NCBI GenBank assembly: GCA_019651435.1
Contig: BOYI01000001.1
Span: 434,001 to 498,000, forward strand
DNA length: 64,000 nucleotides
Origin: Pelagibacteraceae bacterium
GTDB lineage: Bacteria > Pseudomonadota > Alphaproteobacteria > HIMB59
Direction: 5' to 3'
The notes below the pieces were generated by a model. It made no database searches. It was not told the origin of the DNA and saw only the letters and a program-made list of their open reading frames with translations. This document shows, one piece after another, positions 59,350-64,000 of the stretch. The position numbers and the translations under genes were made by a program. Numbering within the stretch: the stretch's first letter is position 1; each line of letters opens with the position of its first letter.

Positions 59350-59823
59350 TTATTTAAAACGAACTGATTTAATTTCATAAGAAGTTACTCCTTTAGGTGT
59401 AGAAACTTCTATGTAATCGCCTTTTTTCTTACCAATTAAAGCTCGTGCAATTGGACTGGTAACAGAAATTTTTTTTTGTTCAATATCTGCTTCAACCTCA
59501 CCTACAAGCTGATACTTAGACTCTTTATTGTCATCTAGGTTGATAATAGATACCGTTGCACCAAACTTAACTACTGTTCCTGATAATTTCGAAACATCAA
59601 TGATTTCAGCTTGAGCAATAGTGCTTTCTATTTCAGCTACCCTACCTTCGATGAAGCTTTGCTTTTCTCTAGCTGCGTGATACTCAGCATTTTCGGATAA
59701 ATCACCGTTACTTCTAGCATCGGCGATGGCTTTGATAATAATTGGACGCTCAACAGTCTTTAAATGTTTTAATTCATCAAGGAGCTTTTTCTGCCCCTCT
59801 TCAGTCATTGGTATTTTTTCCAT
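59350..59823 (-). CDS. greA: Transcription elongation factor GreA
   Basis: 157 residues, intact. '[20 protein letters not shown]', '[20 protein letters not shown]' (with the acidic tip DLSENAEYH that enters the RNA polymerase channel) and '[18 protein letters not shown]'. Stimulates cleavage of backtracked RNA. Lies just before the ELM1-like gene on the same strand. Confidence 0.97.
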   Translation of the reverse strand: MEKIPMTEEGQKKLLDELKHLKTVERPIIIKAIADARSNGDLSENAEYHAAREKQSFIEGRVAEIESTIAQAEIIDVSKLSGTVVKFGATVSIINLDDNKESKYQLVGEVEADIEQKKISVTSPIARALIGKKKGDYIEVSTPKGVTSYEIKSVRFK

Positions 59824-59894
59824 ATTTTTATCTCAATAAATAATAAGTGGTAGAAATTATTGAATTTTCAAGGGGTTTTCAAATGAATTTTTAT

Positions 59895-62800
59895 TTAATA
59901 GATATGATGATTTTGTATGGCTTTAACCGAAATTTCACTAGTTTTGAGAGAAATCAAGGATTTATAGAGTATTTTAGCACTTCTTAAGTTTGTAAAATAA
60001 GGGACATTTAAATCAACAGCAGTTCTTCTAATTGTGAAACTGTCTTTAATGGCTTGTTTATTTTCAGTGGTATTAATTATCATATCAATTTTACCTTCTT
60101 TAATAAACTCAACAACATGAGGAGAGCCCTCAGCTACTTTATTAACCAAATTAGTAGAAACACCTTTTTTGATAGAAATTCATGAGTCCCACGAGTTGTA
60201 TAAATATTATAGCCATTATCACTCAAAGAGTTAACAACTTCAAAAATTTCATCTTTATCCTCATCTTTGACTGAAACGAAGATATTTTTTAGATCATATA
60301 GCTTATGACCTGAACCTATCTGACTTTTCAAATATGCCATATTGAAATCCTCATCTATTCCCATTACCTCACCAGTGCTTTTCATTTCTGGACCTAAAAT
60401 TACATCTGTATTTGGAAACTTATTAAAAACAAAAACAGCTTCTTTCATGGCGAAGTAAGGTAATGACTCAGGTTTAAAATTAATGAAATCTTTAGACAAA
60501 GATTTTCCAGCTATTAATTCTGCAGCTATTTTAATAAAAGGTATACCAATAGCTTTTGCTAGGAAAGGAATTGTTCTACTGGCTCTAGGGTTGGCTTCAA
60601 GAATATAGATTTCATTATCTTTAATTGCATATTGTACATTCATCAAACCTACTGTACCTAATTCATTTGCTAGGCTTTTACTAAAACTTTTAATAGAGTT
60701 AATTATCTCATTACTTAGAGAAAAAGGAGGAATACAGCAAGCACTATCACCTGAATGAACACCAGCTTCTTCAATGTGTTCCATAATTCCAGCGATCATA
60801 CAATTACCAGAATTATCTCTTAGAACATCTACGTCTACTTCTTTTGCATCTTTTAAAAATTCATCAATCAAAATTACATTATTTTCAAGTGCCCAATAAT
60901 TTTGATCAATATAATTTTGAACATCCTCAGAACTATTCATTTTTTCCATCATCCTACCTCCAAGAACATAAGAGGACGCAGTAAAATAGGGAAGTTTAAT
61001 TTAGTTGTTTTCTTTAGAAGCTCTTTAGTGCCAATAGATATATCACTTTTAGGTTGTTTTAATCCTACTTTTTGAATTAATTGCTGAAATCTCTCTCTAT
61101 CTTCGGAAATATCAATAGCATCAAAAGATGTTCCAAGGATTTCATATCCAAACTCTTTTAATTTATTAGCTATACGTAAAGGAGTTTGACCACCAAATTG
61201 TACAACTACCCCTTTAACAGAGCCCTCAGAGTTTTCTCTATCTATAATATTTTTAACAAATTCAAAGTCTAAAGGTTCAAAATATAGTTTATCTGATGTG
61301 TCATAGTCTGTTGATACGGTTTCAGGGTTGCAATTAACCATAATTGTTTCATAACCTAATTTTTGAAATGATTTCACAGCTTGAACACAACAATAATCAA
61401 ATTCTATCCCCTGACCAATTCTATTAGGCCCTGATCCAAGTATTATAATTTTTTCTTTATTAGATGGTCTAGCTTCACAACTAAACGGATTTATATCTTC
61501 ACTAAAACTAGAGTAGAGGTAGGCCGTAGAGGAGTCAAATTCATTACCACAGGTATCTACCCTCTTAAAAACGTTTTTTGCTCCGTTTTTATTTAACAAA
61601 TGATAAATATCTTCAACTTCTTTTTTAATTAAGCTGGCAATATGCGTATTAGAAAAACCAATTTTCTTAGCTTGAGTGATCAAATTCAAATCTAATACTC
61701 CTTGGGATTTTATAAGTAATTTTTCAGTATCAATTATTTCATTAATTTCTCTTAGAAAAAAATTATCAATCCCAGTTATTGAGTTAATATCCTCAATAGT
61801 AAAATCTCTTCTTATAGCTTCAGCTACTAAAATCAATCTATCAGGTCTTTGTATTGATAGTTGTTCTCTTAGCTCATCATCTTTCAAGTTCAATAACTCG
61901 TGAGAAATATCAAAACCTAAATTATCACCTTCGATAGAATATAAGCCTTTTAAAATAGACTCTTTAAAGTTCCTACCAATTGCCATAATTTCCCCAACAG
62001 ACTTCATGGCGGTATTTAAAACTTTTGGCGTTCCTTGAAATTTTTCAAAATTAAATTTTGGAATTTTTGTTACTACATAGTCGATTACAGGTTCAAAACT
62101 TGCTGGAGTAACTTTGGTAATATCATTTTGTAATTCATCTAACGTATATCCCACAGCCAAGAGAGCTGCTATTTTAGCAATTGGAAATCCTGTTGCTTTT
62201 GAAGCAAGAGCTGAGGATCTACTTACTCTTGGGTTCATTTCGATAATTAGTATTCTTCCATTAGAAGGATTGACGGCAAATTGCACATTAGAACCTCCTG
62301 TTTCTACTCCTATTTTTCTTAAAATAGCGATGCTTTGATTTCTTAGCTTCTGAAATTCTTTATCTGTCAGCGTTAGAGCAGGGGCAATAGTAATACTATC
62401 GCCAGTATGCACGCCCATAGGATCTAGGTTTTCAATAGAGCATACAATTATTGAGTTATCTGATTTATCACGAACGACCTCGAATTCAAATTCTTTCCAA
62501 CCAATTAAAGATTCCTCAACTAAAGTCTTAGAAACTGGGCTAAGATCAATTGCATTTTTAACTTTGGGTAAAAATTCATCTTTGTTAAAAACAATACCGC
62601 CTCCGGTACCACCAAGTGTATAAAAAGGTCTTAAAATAAGAGGATAGGTGACCTCTGAAGCTATTTTTTCTAAATCAGATTTGTCATCTACGATTATGCT
62701 AAAAGGAGTTTCAAGTCCTATTTCAGTCATAGCTTCTGCAAATAGTTTTCTATCTTCAGCTACATCAATTGACCTGGGGCTAGCGCCAAGAATTTTTATA

Positions 62801-63135
62801 GGGCTATTAGAGAAGTAATTCTCCTTATTTAACTCTCGTATTATATTAAGAGCAGTTTGACCTCCCATTGTAGGAAGAATTGCGTCTGGTTTTTCTTTTT
62901 CAATTATTTTTTTGACAATTTCTTTATCAATCGGCTCTATGTAAGTTTTATCTGCAAATTCAGGATCGGTCATAATAGTAGCAGGATTGGAGTTGATAAG
63001 AACAACCTGATAACCTTCGTTCTTAAGCGCTTTGCAAGCTTGACTTCCAGAGTAGTCAAATTCACAAGCCTGTCCTATTACAATAGGCCCTGATCCAATC
63101 ACTAAGATTTTGGAAATATCTTTTCTAGCTGGCAT
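59895..63135 (-). CDS. carB: Carbamoyl phosphate synthase large subunit (two frameshifts)
   Basis: About 1080 codons. First ATP-grasp half: '[20 protein letters not shown]', '[17 protein letters not shown]', '[20 protein letters not shown]'. Second half: '[20 protein letters not shown]', '[20 protein letters not shown]', '[20 protein letters not shown]'. A shift near 60955-60990 ('ILLRP...[11 protein letters not shown]') and another near 60150-60170 precede the C-terminal regulatory (MGS) domain '[20 protein letters not shown]'. Makes carbamoyl phosphate for pyrimidines and arginine. Overlaps the carA stop. Confidence 0.96.
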
Positions 63136-64000
63136 TGGATTTCATTAATTCAATAAATTTGTCAAAAAGATAACGGCTATCATGCGGACCTGGACTAGAC
63201 TCAGGGTGATATTGAACTGAGAACAGAGGTTGTGACTTAGATCTCATCCCGTCAACCGTATTATCAAATAGCGATATATGCGAGATTTCTAAATCATTTG
63301 GAAAATCATCATTACTTACGACAAATCCATGATTTTGTGATGTGATTTCTACTTGACCTGTTTCTAAATTTTTAACTGGATGGTTTCCTCCTCTATGACC
63401 TTTGTCCATTCTTTTAGTTTTAGCATTGAAAGCCAAACTAAGAATTTGGTGACCTAAGCAAATTCCAAAAGTTGGTATTTTGCTTTCTAAAATTTTTTTA
63501 AGTTCTGGTTTGATGTTGTTAAATACTTTTTGTGGGTCACCTGGCCCATTACTTAAAAAAATTCCATCGGGTTTTTTTGACAAAATACTTTCTGCTTTAA
63601 AGTTCATATCGAACTCAAGTAAATTACAATTTCGATTTGATAGATTTTTTTTTATGTTATCTTTTGCTCCAAAATCAAGAAAAGCAATATTTAAAGACTC
63701 TTTTTTGGTATCCTTAACTGTTACTTCTAATTCGTTAGTGTAATCTGCAATAACGTCATTTTCTTCTAGTGTCGGATATTGATCTATTTGATCTATAATT
63801 AGGTCAATACCTTTTTCATTGAAATAACTTTCACTACATAGCATGATATTTTTTGGGCCATAATCTCTAATTATTTTAGTTAGGGATCTTGTATCTAAGT
63901 CAAAAAAAGCACATGATTTTTGATCTAATAGCCAATTAGTGAAATTTATATTTGATCTCCAATTAGATGAAGAACTAAAAATCTCACTACATATTAGGCC
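63125..64000 (-). CDS. carA: Carbamoyl phosphate synthase small subunit (5' end beyond window)
   Basis: About 290 codons of the glutaminase subunit; the frame stays open to the window edge. '[19 protein letters not shown]', '[17 protein letters not shown]', '[14 protein letters not shown]', nucleophile Cys in '[14 protein letters not shown]', '[20 protein letters not shown]', 'TSQNHGFVV' and catalytic His/Glu in '[19 protein letters not shown]'. Hydrolyses glutamine and passes ammonia to CarB. The promoter is outside the window. Confidence 0.97.
   Translation of the reverse strand, partial: GLICSEIFSSSSNWRSNINFTNWLLDQKSCAFFDLDTRSLTKIIRDYGPKNIMLCSESYFNEKGIDLIIDQIDQYPTLEENDVIADYTNELEVTVKDTKKESLNIAFLDFGAKDNIKKNLSNRNCNLLEFDMNFKAESILSKKPDGIFLSNGPGDPQKVFNNIKPELKKILESKIPTFGICLGHQILSLAFNAKTKRMDKGHRGGNHPVKNLETGQVEITSQNHGFVVSNDDFPNDLEISHISLFDNTVDGMRSKSQPLFSVQYHPESSPGPHDSRYLFDKFIELMKSNAS

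Noticed and set aside
1-64000. CRISPR array, prophage, secondary-metabolite cluster or restriction-modification system
   Set aside because: No direct repeat arrays, phage structural genes, NRPS/PKS modules or DNA methylase-endonuclease pairs were recognised anywhere in the window.

Overview
The window is a dense, AT-rich chromosomal segment (roughly 30 % GC by eye). It looks like core genome from a free-living, probably marine, small-genome alphaproteobacterium. Clade markers are the order HTH/RodZ-like gene, ispG, hisS, prfA, prmC, DUF4167; the liv operon ending in a DUF6867 gene; cobS/cobT with a J-domain partner; an NDUFAF5-like and an ELM1-like gene; DUF1178; DUF1045; class I lysyl-tRNA synthetase; and a 41-residue L36. 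SAR11-like or HIMB59-like lineages fit the composition, but no rRNA is present to settle it. No phage, IS element, CRISPR array or integron was seen, and gaps between genes are almost all under 120 bases.

Layout. 1-2 kb: end of a mannose-1-phosphate guanylyltransferase, DUF6165, apt, panB. 2-9 kb: polyprenyl diphosphate synthase, tRNA methyltransferase, S49 peptidase, dimeric glycyl-tRNA synthetase, YgfZ, GT9 glycosyltransferase, pyrC. 8.4-13.9 kb (minus): ctaA, SDR, photolyase-like protein, SDR, purE, purK in one compact run. 14-20 kb (plus): ferredoxin, lysK, pyrD, HAD phosphatase, rpmB, YhhQ-type transporter, tgt. 20-23.3 kb (minus): J-domain protein, cobS, cobT. 23-34.6 kb: bolA, CorC-like protein, aroK/aroB, a secreted unknown, xerC-like recombinase, accA, secA, a methyltransferase-like protein, nitrilase-family amidase, DUF1178. 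34.6-41.9 kb: ubiG, lysC and the ispG-hisS-prfA-prmC block. 42-45 kb: M23 peptidase, Gate-domain membrane protein, DUF1045. 45-50 kb (minus): livH-M-G-F, DUF6867, livK. 50-56 kb: DsbA-like protein, murJ, tRNA-Val, PagL-like protein, MotA-like/OmpA-like pair. 56-64 kb: cyclophilin, sufE, rpmJ, trxB, 2OG oxygenase, ELM1-like protein, greA, carB, carA (cut by the window end).

Almost half of the protein genes carry one or more single-base frameshifts, including genes that are normally essential (secA, hisS, prfA, ispG, carB, lysK). The shifts lie mostly in A or T runs and cluster in patches (30.1-32 kb, 45.8-49 kb, 58.7-59.3 kb), while other long stretches are clean. I read them as sequencing indels, not gene decay, and annotate each such locus as one gene over its full span.

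The most interesting biology is in intact genes. The tRNA-guanine transglycosylase has lost three of its four zinc ligands and has an altered substrate loop, and it is translationally coupled to a queuosine-precursor transporter. The photolyase-like protein lacks the clustered cysteines that bind the Fe-S cluster in its family. The NDUFAF5-like protein lacks a glycine-rich SAM motif. The PagL-like protein has Asn where the catalytic Glu is expected. Several divergent gene pairs have start codons only 3 to 27 bases apart, which hints at leaderless or very short-leader mRNAs.
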